Origin: Bacteroidia bacterium
Lineage (GTDB): Bacteria > Bacteroidota > Bacteroidia > Bacteroidales > GCA-2748055
NCBI GenBank assembly: GCA_030596245.1
Contig: JAUVKN010000188.1
Coordinates: 1 to 8,139, forward strand
Reading direction: 5' to 3'
Length of the DNA: 8,139 nucleotides
Position numbers and translations under genes: made by a program. Below, piece after piece: positions 1 through 7,409 of this stretch. Numbering within the stretch: position 1 is the stretch's first letter; each line of letters starts with the position of its first letter. The notes beneath the pieces were generated by a model. That model made no database searches. It saw only the letters and a program-made list of their open reading frames with translations, and had not been told where the DNA came from.

Positions 1-1040
1 ACCTGCACGATCTTAAGATCAGGCTGGGTAATATCTTTATTGGCTATACATTCGGAAAGAAACCCATCTACGCGCGTGATCTCAATACAGGCGGCGCCAT
101 GGCTGCATTGCTAAAAGATGCCATAAAACCAAACCTGGTCCAGACCATAGAAGGCAATCCGGCCATTATTCACGGTGGACCATTTGCCAACATTGCCCAG
201 GGTACCAACTCGGTTATTGCCACACGCATGGGAATGACATTCTCAGATTATACAGTGACTGAAGCCGGGTTTGGATTTGATCTGGGTGCTGAAAAGTTTT
301 TTGACATCAAGTGTCAAAGCGCAGGTCTTTCTCCCAAGGCAGTTGTGTTGACAACGACTATAAGGGCCTTAAAATACCATGGAGGAGCTGATTTAAAGAG
401 ACTCACAGAACCAGATTGTGATGCGCTCAGGAAGGGATTACCCAATCTGGAGAAACACCTGGAAAATATCAAGCAATTCAATGTAACTCCTGTGATCGCT
501 ATAAACCGGTTCATTACAGATTCCGAGGAGGAGATACAGATCATTCAGGAGGAAGCCAGACAGCTGGGTGTTAGATGTGCAGTGGCTGATCTTTGGGCCA
601 AAGGGGGAGAAGGAGCCATAGATCTGGCACACAAAGTGATTGAAGTTGTGGAGACCAATCCACCGGTATTTGATCCCATGTATGACTGGAGTTGGCCTGT
701 AAAAAAGAAGATTGAAACCCTGGCTACCAAAATTTATGGCGCCGAACATGTGGACTACTCAGCACAGGCAAAGAAAGACTTGAAGAAGATCTCGGAGCTG
801 GGATTGGATCAGATGCCCATATGCAGTGCCATAACCCAGAAGTCATTGTCTGATAATCCTGCACTCCTGGGAAGACCCAAGGACTTCATTATTACAGTGA
901 GGGAGATTGAAATTGCATCTGGTGCCGGATTTCTGATCCCCATCACCGGATCGATCATGCGCATGCCCGGACTGCCGGCCCATCCTGCATCTGAAAATAT
1001 CAGCATAGACAATAACGGGAACATCACAGGCCTCATGTAA
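1..1040 (+). CDS. fhs: Formate-tetrahydrofolate ligase, C-terminal part (5' end outside the window)
   Basis: Catalyses ATP-dependent joining of formate to tetrahydrofolate, giving 10-formyl-THF in the cytoplasm; this is the entry step of the methyl branch of the Wood-Ljungdahl pathway and also feeds purine synthesis. The open frame is already running at position 3 and stops with TAA at 1038-1040, so about 345 residues are visible of a family length near 555; the N-terminal P-loop part is missing. Family signatures visible are GAMAALLKDAIKPNLVQT, HGGPFANIA, NSVIAT, TEAGFG.DLGAEKFFDIKC, VTPVIAINRF and, near the end, ITGSIMRMPGLP. The ATG at 99 is an internal methionine, because conserved family sequence (including GKKPIYARDL) continues upstream of it in frame. 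It is followed 59 bases later by acsE on the same strand. Assignment is by recognition of conserved motifs and is very secure; whether it serves acetogenesis, formate assimilation or C1 oxidation is not shown. Confidence 0.97.
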   Translation, partial: LHDLKIRLGNIFIGYTFGKKPIYARDLNTGGAMAALLKDAIKPNLVQTIEGNPAIIHGGPFANIAQGTNSVIATRMGMTFSDYTVTEAGFGFDLGAEKFFDIKCQSAGLSPKAVVLTTTIRALKYHGGADLKRLTEPDCDALRKGLPNLEKHLENIKQFNVTPVIAINRFITDSEEEIQIIQEEARQLGVRCAVADLWAKGGEGAIDLAHKVIEVVETNPPVFDPMYDWSWPVKKKIETLATKIYGAEHVDYSAQAKKDLKKISELGLDQMPICSAITQKSLSDNPALLGRPKDFIITVREIEIASGAGFLIPITGSIMRMPGLPAHPASENISIDNNGNITGLM

Positions 1041-1041
1041 A

Positions 1042-1094
1042 CACACTAACCCACTAACACACTAACACACTAACCCACTAACACACTAACCCAT
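1042..1094 (+). repeat. G-free octamer tandem repeat between fhs and acsE
   Basis: Six full octamers and a partial seventh lie head to tail: CACACTAA (A) and CCCACTAA (B) in the order A-B-A-A-B-A-(B). The only difference is A/C at the second base. The array begins directly after the fhs stop and ends six bases before the acsE ATG. No G occurs from 1041 to 1101. Each unit contains TAA and the period is not a multiple of three, so all frames are closed. As RNA it would be C-rich and nearly unstructured. The function is unknown; slippage-prone spacer, ribosome loading leader or Rho-loading site are possibilities, none of them demonstrated. Confidence 0.95.
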
Positions 1095-1099
1095 TCTAT

Positions 1100-1951
1100 A
1101 TGAAAACCATTCTAAAAAGTAAGTCACAGGAACTGGTCATTGATACTGAGGGACCAGTGGTCATCATTGGAGAAAGCATCAATCCTACCCGCCGAAAGAA
1201 ACTGGTTGAAACCCTTTCCCAGCATAATTTTGAATTTGCCATCCAGTTGGCCAAAAGCCAGATAGATGCCGGAGCCGATGTGCTCGATGTGAATGTGGGT
1301 TACCCGGGAGTTGACGATGCCGCATTGCTTCCCGAAACGGTAAAAGCCATTCAACAAGAAGTGGATGTGCCACTCTGTATCGATTCCCCCAATCCCAGGG
1401 CCATTGAATCTACTCTAAAAGTTATTGATGGCAAATGTCTGATCAACTCTGTAAATGGTGAAGAAAAATCACTTGAAGCCATTTTGCCAATGGCCAAAGA
1501 ATACGATGCTGCAGTAATCGGACTGGTTATGGATGATGATGGCATCACACATGATCCGGAAAAACGATTGAAGATTGCTGAAAAAATCCTTAACAGGGCG
1601 GTGAAACTTGGTATCAAGGAGGAGGATGTAGTCATTGACCCCCTTGCCATGGCTGTGAGTGCCGATCCCAATGCCTGCCTGATTACCCTGGAAACCATCA
1701 AGCTGGTTCATGATAAGCTGGGACTCAATATTACCCAGGGAGCCAGCAATATTTCCTTTGGGCTCCCCAACCGGGAAGAATTGAACATGGCTCACATGGT
1801 GCTTTCCATCTGGAATGGTTTGACCTGCCCCATCGCAAATCCCAACAAAATCACCACAATGATAAGGGCAGCAGATCTGATCCGGGCAAGGGATGACTTC
1901 GCTTTGAGGTTTACGGAACACTATTATAGCATGGAAGCTATGAAAAGTTGA
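1100..1951 (+). CDS. acsE: Methyltetrahydrofolate:corrinoid (iron-sulfur) protein methyltransferase, AcsE-like
   Basis: Predicted cytoplasmic enzyme that moves the methyl group between 5-methyl-THF and the cobalt of a corrinoid protein. The 283 residues form one pterin-binding TIM barrel, close to the usual AcsE length (about 260-280). Visible motifs are GESINPT (24-30), DVNVG (63-67), CIDSPNP (93-99), LINSVNGE (114-121), MDDDG (144-148), IDPL (179-182) and GASNISFGLPNR (214-225). The Asn in GASN (217) matches the position of the pterin-binding Asn known in Moorella AcsE. There is no B12-binding or homocysteine domain, so it is not a full MetH. The start is the only sensible ATG, after the octamer array; there is no Shine-Dalgarno sequence. 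It lies between fhs and the metVF fusion, which supports a methyl-branch role. The corrinoid partner is not visible, so an MtgA/MtvA-like demethylation role remains possible. Confidence 0.88.
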   Translation: MKTILKSKSQELVIDTEGPVVIIGESINPTRRKKLVETLSQHNFEFAIQLAKSQIDAGADVLDVNVGYPGVDDAALLPETVKAIQQEVDVPLCIDSPNPRAIESTLKVIDGKCLINSVNGEEKSLEAILPMAKEYDAAVIGLVMDDDGITHDPEKRLKIAEKILNRAVKLGIKEEDVVIDPLAMAVSADPNACLITLETIKLVHDKLGLNITQGASNISFGLPNREELNMAHMVLSIWNGLTCPIANPNKITTMIRAADLIRARDDFALRFTEHYYSMEAMKS

Positions 1952-1992
1952 AAGTGCCTAGTGGAAAGTTAGAGTTAGAAAAAAAGTGAATT

Positions 1993-3429
1993 ATGGCATT
2001 GTTTACACCTGGGAGAAGATGGCAACCGCCCTTCTTTCCGTTCAAGAAAGAACCTTTTGGTAAAAGGGTATTAAGGAAGATCGAACGCTGGATCAAAGGA
2101 CCCATGTTCGGTTGCCGGATGTGCGGCAACTGCCTGCTTCAGGAAACAGCTTTTATCTGTCCCATGGAGTGCCCTAAGGGGATGAGAAATGGTCCGTGCG
2201 GAGGTTCAACAGCCGAGAAATGCTATGTGGATGAAACCCGCCCGTGCATCTGGTACAAGATCTATGAAAGGGCCTTCAAAATGGGCAGGGAAGAGATGTT
2301 ACTGGAAGTACTTCCGCCTCTGGATTGGGACAAAGTTGGGACCGAGACATGGGGTGATGTGGTTCGCTCCATGCGAAAATTTGGTACTGGAGCATTCCTG
2401 AAAAGCAGGTTCTCCCGAAATAGGGAAAAGAAGGCGCAAACCTGGGAGGCTGTATTTAAACCAGTACGTCAGCCCGATTGGTGGCGGGGCGATGCGATAT
2501 ATCATGCGCCTGCTTATGAGGAGCCATTTTCAGAGCTGGAACGCCAGTTGCGCACCGGTAAGTTTGTTGTGACCACAGAGGTATCCCCACCCCTGAGTAC
2601 TGCCACAGGAAAATTGAAACGCGATATTGAGATGGTAAAGGAGCTGGTGGCAGCGGTGAATTTCACAGATAGTGCTTCAGCCAGTCCACGCATGTCGAGC
2701 ATGGCATGCAGCAAAGTTGCCGCTGAACTAAATGCAGACCCCGTACTTCAGATTGCAGCCAGAGATAAAACCCGCAGTGGATTGCAATCAGATATCGTGG
2801 GTGCCAATGTGATGGGTGTGCACAATGTATTGTGTATTACAGGTGATAATGCACGCATGGGACCAACTCCCACCAGCAATACCAATATCCTTGATTTTGA
2901 TGCCATCCAGATGTTGTGGATCCTGCGAAGGATGCGCGATGAAGGGATATACCTGGATGGCCGGAAAATGAAATCTCCTCCTAAATTGTTTCTGGGTTCA
3001 GCTGCATCACCATTCGCATCGGAGCCAAAGTTCCAGGCGCTTAGAGAGGAGAAAAAGATCAATGCCGGTGCCCAGTTCTTTCAAACCAATCTCATCTTTG
3101 ATCCGGATGGGTTCGACCTCTGGCTGGAAGCACTTTATAAGCGAAACATCCTTGATAAGGTATACATACTCGCCGGAGTAACTCCCATCAGAAGCAACCG
3201 GATGGCTCAATACCTGCACTACAATATTCCCGGTGTAACCGTACCAAAGGCGATCTTGAATCGTTTCGAAGAAGCCAGAGAAGATGATTATGAAGAGGTG
3301 GGGGTGGAGATAGCCCTGGAGATCATCAAAAAGATTAAGCCTAAACAGGGAATCAATGGAATCCACCTCATGTCGGTAGGCTGGGAAACTATCGTGCCCC
3401 GCATCATTTCAGAAGCCGGATTAAACTAA
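1993..3429 (+). CDS. metF: Methylenetetrahydrofolate reductase, MetV-MetF fusion with N-terminal cysteine-rich domain
   Basis: Predicted to reduce 5,10-methylene-THF to 5-methyl-THF. Of 478 residues, about 25-170 resemble the MetV-type domain (known as methylenetetrahydrofolate reductase C-terminal domain, although here it is N-terminal), and about 180-478 form the flavin-dependent MetF barrel. The first part has eight cysteines at 41, 44, 47, 56, 60, 69, 77 and 85, including CRMCGNC and RNGPCGG, suited to iron-sulfur or metal binding. The barrel shows TTEVSPP (194-200), LQIAARDKTR (252-261), CITGDNARMG (281-290), GAQFFQTNLIFD (359-370) and AGVTPI (394-399). In acetogens MetV and MetF are usually separate subunits of one enzyme that takes electrons from partner proteins; the fusion suggests the same chemistry in one chain. 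The start at 1993 follows an A-rich stretch 41 bases after acsE, so cotranscription is likely. It converges on the symporter gene 74 bases away. The electron donor is unknown. Confidence 0.9.
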   Translation: MALFTPGRRWQPPFFPFKKEPFGKRVLRKIERWIKGPMFGCRMCGNCLLQETAFICPMECPKGMRNGPCGGSTAEKCYVDETRPCIWYKIYERAFKMGREEMLLEVLPPLDWDKVGTETWGDVVRSMRKFGTGAFLKSRFSRNREKKAQTWEAVFKPVRQPDWWRGDAIYHAPAYEEPFSELERQLRTGKFVVTTEVSPPLSTATGKLKRDIEMVKELVAAVNFTDSASASPRMSSMACSKVAAELNADPVLQIAARDKTRSGLQSDIVGANVMGVHNVLCITGDNARMGPTPTSNTNILDFDAIQMLWILRRMRDEGIYLDGRKMKSPPKLFLGSAASPFASEPKFQALREEKKINAGAQFFQTNLIFDPDGFDLWLEALYKRNILDKVYILAGVTPIRSNRMAQYLHYNIPGVTVPKAILNRFEEAREDDYEEVGVEIALEIIKKIKPKQGINGIHLMSVGWETIVPRIISEAGLN

Positions 3430-3503
3430 GCACTTGTCTATGATATCGACGCTGTCAGGAAACAGATCTTATAACCGGCTCATACTGTTAGTTTACTCTT
3501 CTT

Positions 3504-5075
3504 TTACCAGAAAACCGCATAGAGGGCTGCGAGAATGCCCATAATGATGATGGCAGATACATTGTATACCGGGTCAGTTTTAAAAAGTCCCTTCTCTATT
3601 TCAATCCCTTTGCCATGATCCCCTTTGGTTCTCCACTCCAACAGTGAATAGACCACCATCAATGTACTCAGAACCACGAAACAGTGCCCTACCCGGTTCA
3701 TAAAGGGCATGTGGGGGAACACCAGGTCAAATAACAATGAAAGTGGTATGGTTAATATGGCCACCAAAAGGGCTGCATTGGCTGTAGCTTTCTTCCAGAA
3801 CAAACCGGCCAGGAATATGGCTACAAGGCCAGGTGTGACATAACCCGTGAAATCCTGGATAAACTGGAAAGCCTGGTCCAGGTTCCTCAACAATGGTGCA
3901 ATGGTTACGGCTATGGTAAGGACCACCAGGCTGGTAATCCTGCCCGTCCGGACCAGCATCTTCTCCGATGCCCTCTTATTGATCAAAGGTTTATAGAGAT
4001 CCATGGTAAAAATAGTAGATGAGCTGTTGGTCATTGAGCTCAGGGAGGAGACGATGGCAGCAATAAGGGCTGCAAAAACCAGTCCTTTTAATCCCGGACC
4101 CACAAAATTACTGAGCAACCAGGGGTATGCATCATCGGCTTTTGGAATATCTGCCTGCAACACATAGGCTGCAATACCGGGCACCACCACAATAACAGGA
4201 AGCATGAGTTTAAGGTAGCCGGCAAATGCCACTCCCCGCTGTGCTTCCTTCAGGCTTTTCGCTGCCAGTGCTCGCTGAATAATGTACTGGTTGCATCCAA
4301 AATAGTAAAGATTGGCCATCCAGATGCCCCCCAGTAAAACTGCTATTCCCGGCAAGTAAGTATACATGGGGTGATCTTTGGCCAGGATCATATCAAACTT
4401 TTCAGGGGCCGCCTTCATCATGTTGCCAAATCCGGCTATCACTCCCTCTCCATTCCCAATTTCGCCCAGCACCAGAAAGGTGGTGATCAATCCGCCAATC
4501 ACAAGGAAAGTTACCTGCATCACATCTGTCCAGGCCACTGCTTTCAATCCCCCGTACACTGAATATATGGCTGAAAACAATGCCAGTCCAATCACCGCAG
4601 GGAGCAATTCCACTCCCAGCACATTAACCAGTACCAACGCTCCCAGATACAAGACCGAAGTAAGGTTGATAAAGACATAGACCAACAACCAGAAAACGGC
4701 CATGCTGGTCCTCACCCGGTGATCGAATCGAATCTCCAGGAACTGTGGCATGGTGTAGATCTTTGTCTTCAGAAAGATGGGTAGAAAATACTTGGCCACA
4801 ATCAGAAGACCCAGGGCCCCGATCCATTCATAGGTGGCTATTCCCAGACCGATGGCATATCCTGATCCGGACATTCCAATGAACTGTTCGGCGGAGATGT
4901 TGGAAGCAATCAGGGATGCCCCTACTGCCCACCAGGGTAGTGAACGGCTGGCCAGAAAATAGTCCGAAGATGTCTCCTCCACCCCCTTTTTTCTCCTGGA
5001 GACAAAAAGTCCCAGACCAATTACCAGAAAACAGTACCCGATAAAAACAATAAAATCTAATGGCGACAGCTCCAT
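3504..5075 (-). CDS. Sodium/solute symporter of the SSS (SGLT) family, probably a sugar transporter
   Basis: Inner-membrane transporter of 523 residues with the hydrophobic segments expected for a LeuT-fold SSS protein (first helix about 6-25, last about 505-522). It closely matches the vSGLT-type signature: ASLIASNISAEQFIGMSG (53-70), TYEW (81-84), NLYYFGCNQYIIQRALAAKS (255-274), a Lys in GYLKL (289) and IVSSLSSMTNSSS (341-353). Ala340, Ser343 and Ser344 fall where vSGLT binds Na+, and Asn59, Gln64 and Glu83 fall in its sugar-site region, so Na+-driven sugar uptake is likely. The actual sugar cannot be read from sequence. The start ATG (5073-5075) lies 12 bases after the stop of the GH3 gene, so the two are almost certainly one operon with the glycosidase first; the likely substrate is the monosaccharide that enzyme releases. 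No promoter of its own is evident. Confidence 0.93.
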   Translation of the reverse strand: MELSPLDFIVFIGYCFLVIGLGLFVSRRKKGVEETSSDYFLASRSLPWWAVGASLIASNISAEQFIGMSGSGYAIGLGIATYEWIGALGLLIVAKYFLPIFLKTKIYTMPQFLEIRFDHRVRTSMAVFWLLVYVFINLTSVLYLGALVLVNVLGVELLPAVIGLALFSAIYSVYGGLKAVAWTDVMQVTFLVIGGLITTFLVLGEIGNGEGVIAGFGNMMKAAPEKFDMILAKDHPMYTYLPGIAVLLGGIWMANLYYFGCNQYIIQRALAAKSLKEAQRGVAFAGYLKLMLPVIVVVPGIAAYVLQADIPKADDAYPWLLSNFVGPGLKGLVFAALIAAIVSSLSSMTNSSSTIFTMDLYKPLINKRASEKMLVRTGRITSLVVLTIAVTIAPLLRNLDQAFQFIQDFTGYVTPGLVAIFLAGLFWKKATANAALLVAILTIPLSLLFDLVFPHMPFMNRVGHCFVVLSTLMVVYSLLEWRTKGDHGKGIEIEKGLFKTDPVYNVSAIIIMGILAALYAVFW

Positions 5076-5087
5076 TTTCAGTGGCTA

Positions 5088-7292
5088 TCAATTCACCCGG
5101 AATGTGGTTGAAACCAGCTGAACACCCAATTCCTGACCACGCTCTCCCGGTGATCCATTCCCAATGTGAATCACATACTCTCCCGGAAGGACCCCGGTTT
5201 TCCCTTCCTCATTAAACTGCTCCAAGTCTCGGGCAGTCAGTTCAAAACTCACTGTGGTTGATGCACCCTTTTTTAGAGTTATCCTTTCAAACTTTTTCAA
5301 TGCCCATAGGGGTTGATTGGATGCCTGATCAGGTACTGTGATGTATAACTGGACAACCTCGTCTGCTTCAATATCTCCGCTGTTTTTTACGTCAACCGAA
5401 ACAGTCAGGGTTTCATCGGCAGCAATCTCCTCCTTATCCAGGTAAAGATCATTGAAACTGAATTTGGTATAGGAAAGTCCGTAGCCAAACGGATAGAGTG
5501 GTTTGGATGTCATGTACCTGTAAGTCCGCTCCACCATAGAATAGTCCTCATAATCAGGCAGCTGATCGACCGACAGAGGAAAAGTCAGCGGCAGCTTACC
5601 TGAGGGGGATTCATTCCCGAAGATAATATCGGCCACTGCATTTCCACCCTCCTGTCCGGGATACCAGACCCATAGGATGGCATCAGCTAGTTCCTCCACC
5701 TCTGGAATAGTCATGGGACTTCCTCCTGTAATGACCACGATCAAAGGTTTCTCATTACCCTCTCTGAGTTTCTTCAGGTATTTGACCTGGTTCTCCGGAA
5801 GATTCAATTCTAATCTGTCCCCTTTGTTAGAGGATGCCAGAGACTCTCCTTCTTCTCCCTCTATCATTCCTGAAATACCCATAACAGCAATAATTGCATC
5901 CTGCTGTTGTGCAGTTTCCGTAGTCCAGTCCATCGGGTTAACATTCTGCCTGTAAGCAAGAACTCCGGGACTGTAATTTATGGAGGTGCCTACACTCACC
6001 CGTGAAGTTATTCCCTCCAAAATATTCACCAGAGAACCACTCATGCCATAATAATTTCCAATAAGCACTTCGCTATTATTGGCATGGGGACCAAGCACAT
6101 ACAGGGATCTGATATCGCTGCTCAGTGGTAATACATTCCCTTTGTTCTTTAACAACACCAAAGATTTAACCGCCGCTTCATAAGCGAGGTCCAAATGAGC
6201 ATCAGAATTGATCACCGACTCATCAACTTCATTATAAGGATTCATTTCATCAGGATCAAACAGTCCAAGCTCAAACCTGGTTATGAACAGTGTGGATAAC
6301 CTCTCATTGATGGTCTCTTCCGTCACCAGTCCCTGCTCCAATGCCTCGCCAAGAAACGGGTAGGTGTCCCCACAATTAAGACTAACACCCATGTTTAAAG
6401 CAAATGCTGCAGATTCAGCAGCACTGCTGGTCACCATGTGACCGGTATGAAAATCTTTTATAGCCCAGCAATCGCTAAGAATGTGACCTTTGAAATTCCA
6501 TTGATCCATTAGCACATCCTTCAACAATAGCTGGCTTGCACATGCAGCCTCTCCATTCACCCTGTTGTAAGCGCCCATCACAGACTCCACATTACCTTCA
6601 ATAACCAGTCTCTTAAACGCAGGCAGATAGGTTTCATATAAGTCCTTCATACTGGTAACAGCATCAAATTCATGCCTGAGTTCTTCAGGTCCGGAATGTA
6701 CAGCGAAGTGCTTTGCACAGGCACCAGTTTTCAGATATTTCGGATCATCCCCTTGCAACCCATTCACGCATGCAAGTCCCATCTGTCCAGTAAGATATGG
6801 ATCCTCTCCATATGTTTCCATTCCCCTCCCCCATCTCGGATCACGAAATATGTTAATATTGGGGGTCCAGAATGTGAGTCCGGCATACCTCTTTCTGTTA
6901 CCGATACTGGTAGATACATTGAATTTCGCCCTTGCCTCATCAGAAACTGCACTGAAGATCCGGAAAAGCAATTCTGTATCGAAAGTTGCTCCCAATCCAA
7001 TGGGTTGCGGAAAAACTGTGGCCCGTCCATTTCTTGCAACGCCATGAAGCGCCTCGTTCCACCAGTTGTAGTCCGGAACTCCAAGTCGATCAATGGCCGG
7101 GGCATTGTAGAGTAACTGATCGATCTTCTCCTCAACGGTCATTTCATCAATCAATAGTTGCACCCGCTCTTCAAAACCAATCTCGGGATTGTACCATGGA
7201 AAATCATAACTGGCCTGACTGGCATCCTCTGTATTCGAACCACAACTTACCAGGAACAAAGCAAAAAGAAAAAGGGAAATACGGCGTAACAT
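5088..7292 (-). CDS. GH3 family beta-glycosidase lipoprotein (beta-xylosidase/beta-glucosidase type)
   Basis: Secreted retaining glycoside hydrolase of 734 residues. Residues 1-17 are a lipoprotein signal with charged start, hydrophobic core and lipobox LVSC (Cys17 lipidated). Domains in order: GH3 N-terminal barrel (about 35-345), GH3 C-terminal alpha/beta sandwich (about 375-605), fibronectin type III-like domain (about 620-725). Visible motifs are YNWWNEALHGVARNG (75-89), FWTPNINIFRDPRWGRGMET (141-160), AKHF (193-196) and ILSDCWAI (271-278) with Asp274 as nucleophile. The acid/base is probably one of the glutamates in EGEEGE (478-483). The NWWNEALHG and SDCWAI forms point to the beta-xylosidase-like subgroup rather than BglX-like glucosidases, but substrate is not settled. 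Periplasmic or surface location is inferred from the lipobox; a strong Bacteroidota surface-export signal right after Cys17 is not obvious. A matching promoter lies about 25-50 bases upstream. Confidence 0.94.
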   Translation of the reverse strand: MLRRISLFLFALFLVSCGSNTEDASQASYDFPWYNPEIGFEERVQLLIDEMTVEEKIDQLLYNAPAIDRLGVPDYNWWNEALHGVARNGRATVFPQPIGLGATFDTELLFRIFSAVSDEARAKFNVSTSIGNRKRYAGLTFWTPNINIFRDPRWGRGMETYGEDPYLTGQMGLACVNGLQGDDPKYLKTGACAKHFAVHSGPEELRHEFDAVTSMKDLYETYLPAFKRLVIEGNVESVMGAYNRVNGEAACASQLLLKDVLMDQWNFKGHILSDCWAIKDFHTGHMVTSSAAESAAFALNMGVSLNCGDTYPFLGEALEQGLVTEETINERLSTLFITRFELGLFDPDEMNPYNEVDESVINSDAHLDLAYEAAVKSLVLLKNKGNVLPLSSDIRSLYVLGPHANNSEVLIGNYYGMSGSLVNILEGITSRVSVGTSINYSPGVLAYRQNVNPMDWTTETAQQQDAIIAVMGISGMIEGEEGESLASSNKGDRLELNLPENQVKYLKKLREGNEKPLIVVITGGSPMTIPEVEELADAILWVWYPGQEGGNAVADIIFGNESPSGKLPLTFPLSVDQLPDYEDYSMVERTYRYMTSKPLYPFGYGLSYTKFSFNDLYLDKEEIAADETLTVSVDVKNSGDIEADEVVQLYITVPDQASNQPLWALKKFERITLKKGASTTVSFELTARDLEQFNEEGKTGVLPGEYVIHIGNGSPGERGQELGVQLVSTTFRVN

Positions 7293-7315
7293 AGTTTTTA
7301 GTTTTAGTGGTTTAC

Positions 7316-7345
7316 CAAAGATAGTTTTTAGAATAGCATATCAAT
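7316..7345 (-). promoter_or_regulatory. Bacteroidota-type promoter for the GH3-symporter operon
   Basis: Read on the - strand, TATCTTTG (7323-7316) fits the TAnnTTTG -7 box exactly. ATTG (7345-7342) lies 18 bases upstream, one mismatch from the TTTG -33 box and one base short of the usual 19-21 spacing. Transcription would start near 7310, giving a leader of about 20 bases. That leader reads CCACTAAAACTAAAAACT before the ATG; it is A-rich and G-free, as is usual for genes of this phylum that lack a Shine-Dalgarno sequence. Confidence 0.6.
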
Positions 7346-7348
7346 GCT
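7335..7348. promoter_or_regulatory. Short dyad between the divergent promoters, possible operator
   Basis: AGCAT (7335-7339) and ATGCT (7344-7348) are perfect inverted arms separated by four bases. The dyad overlaps the proposed -33 box of the GH3 operon and lies seven bases left of the -33 box of the antitoxin-like gene. An autoregulating antitoxin or a sugar regulator could bind here. Five-base arms arise by chance fairly often, so this is only a candidate. Confidence 0.25.
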
Positions 7349-7354
7349 TTTCAC

Positions 7355-7386
7355 TTTGCGATAATCTCCCCTAAACTGTATCTTTA
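7355..7386 (+). promoter_or_regulatory. Bacteroidota-type promoter for the antitoxin-like gene
   Basis: TTTG (7355-7358) is followed after exactly 20 bases by TATCTTTA (7379-7386), one mismatch from TAnnTTTG. The spacing is in the middle of the 19-21 range known for Bacteroidota housekeeping promoters. The start of transcription would fall near 7390, leaving about 15-20 bases before the ATG at 7410. It is back to back with the GH3 operon promoter, the two -33 boxes being nine bases apart. Confidence 0.55.
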
Positions 7387-7409
7387 TATTGTATCAACAT
7401 TTTGCAATA

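Noticed and set aside
99..1040. Start of fhs at the ATG at 99
   Set aside because: Conserved family sequence continues in the same frame upstream to the window edge, so this methionine is internal.
1042..1094. CRISPR array
   Set aside because: The 8-base units are contiguous with no spacers; it is a simple tandem repeat.
3430..3503. Terminator between the convergent operons
   Set aside because: Only a four-base stem (CTGT at 3452-3455, ACAG at 3462-3465) with no T-run; too weak to call.
5677..7135. Other open frames within the GH3 gene on both strands
   Set aside because: They are shadows of a gene with strong family motifs and show no recognisable protein character.
7389..7409. TTG start for the antitoxin-like gene, adding seven residues
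   Set aside because: The TTG coincides with the predicted transcription start, and the ATG at 7410 fits the family start MDLQAQ better.
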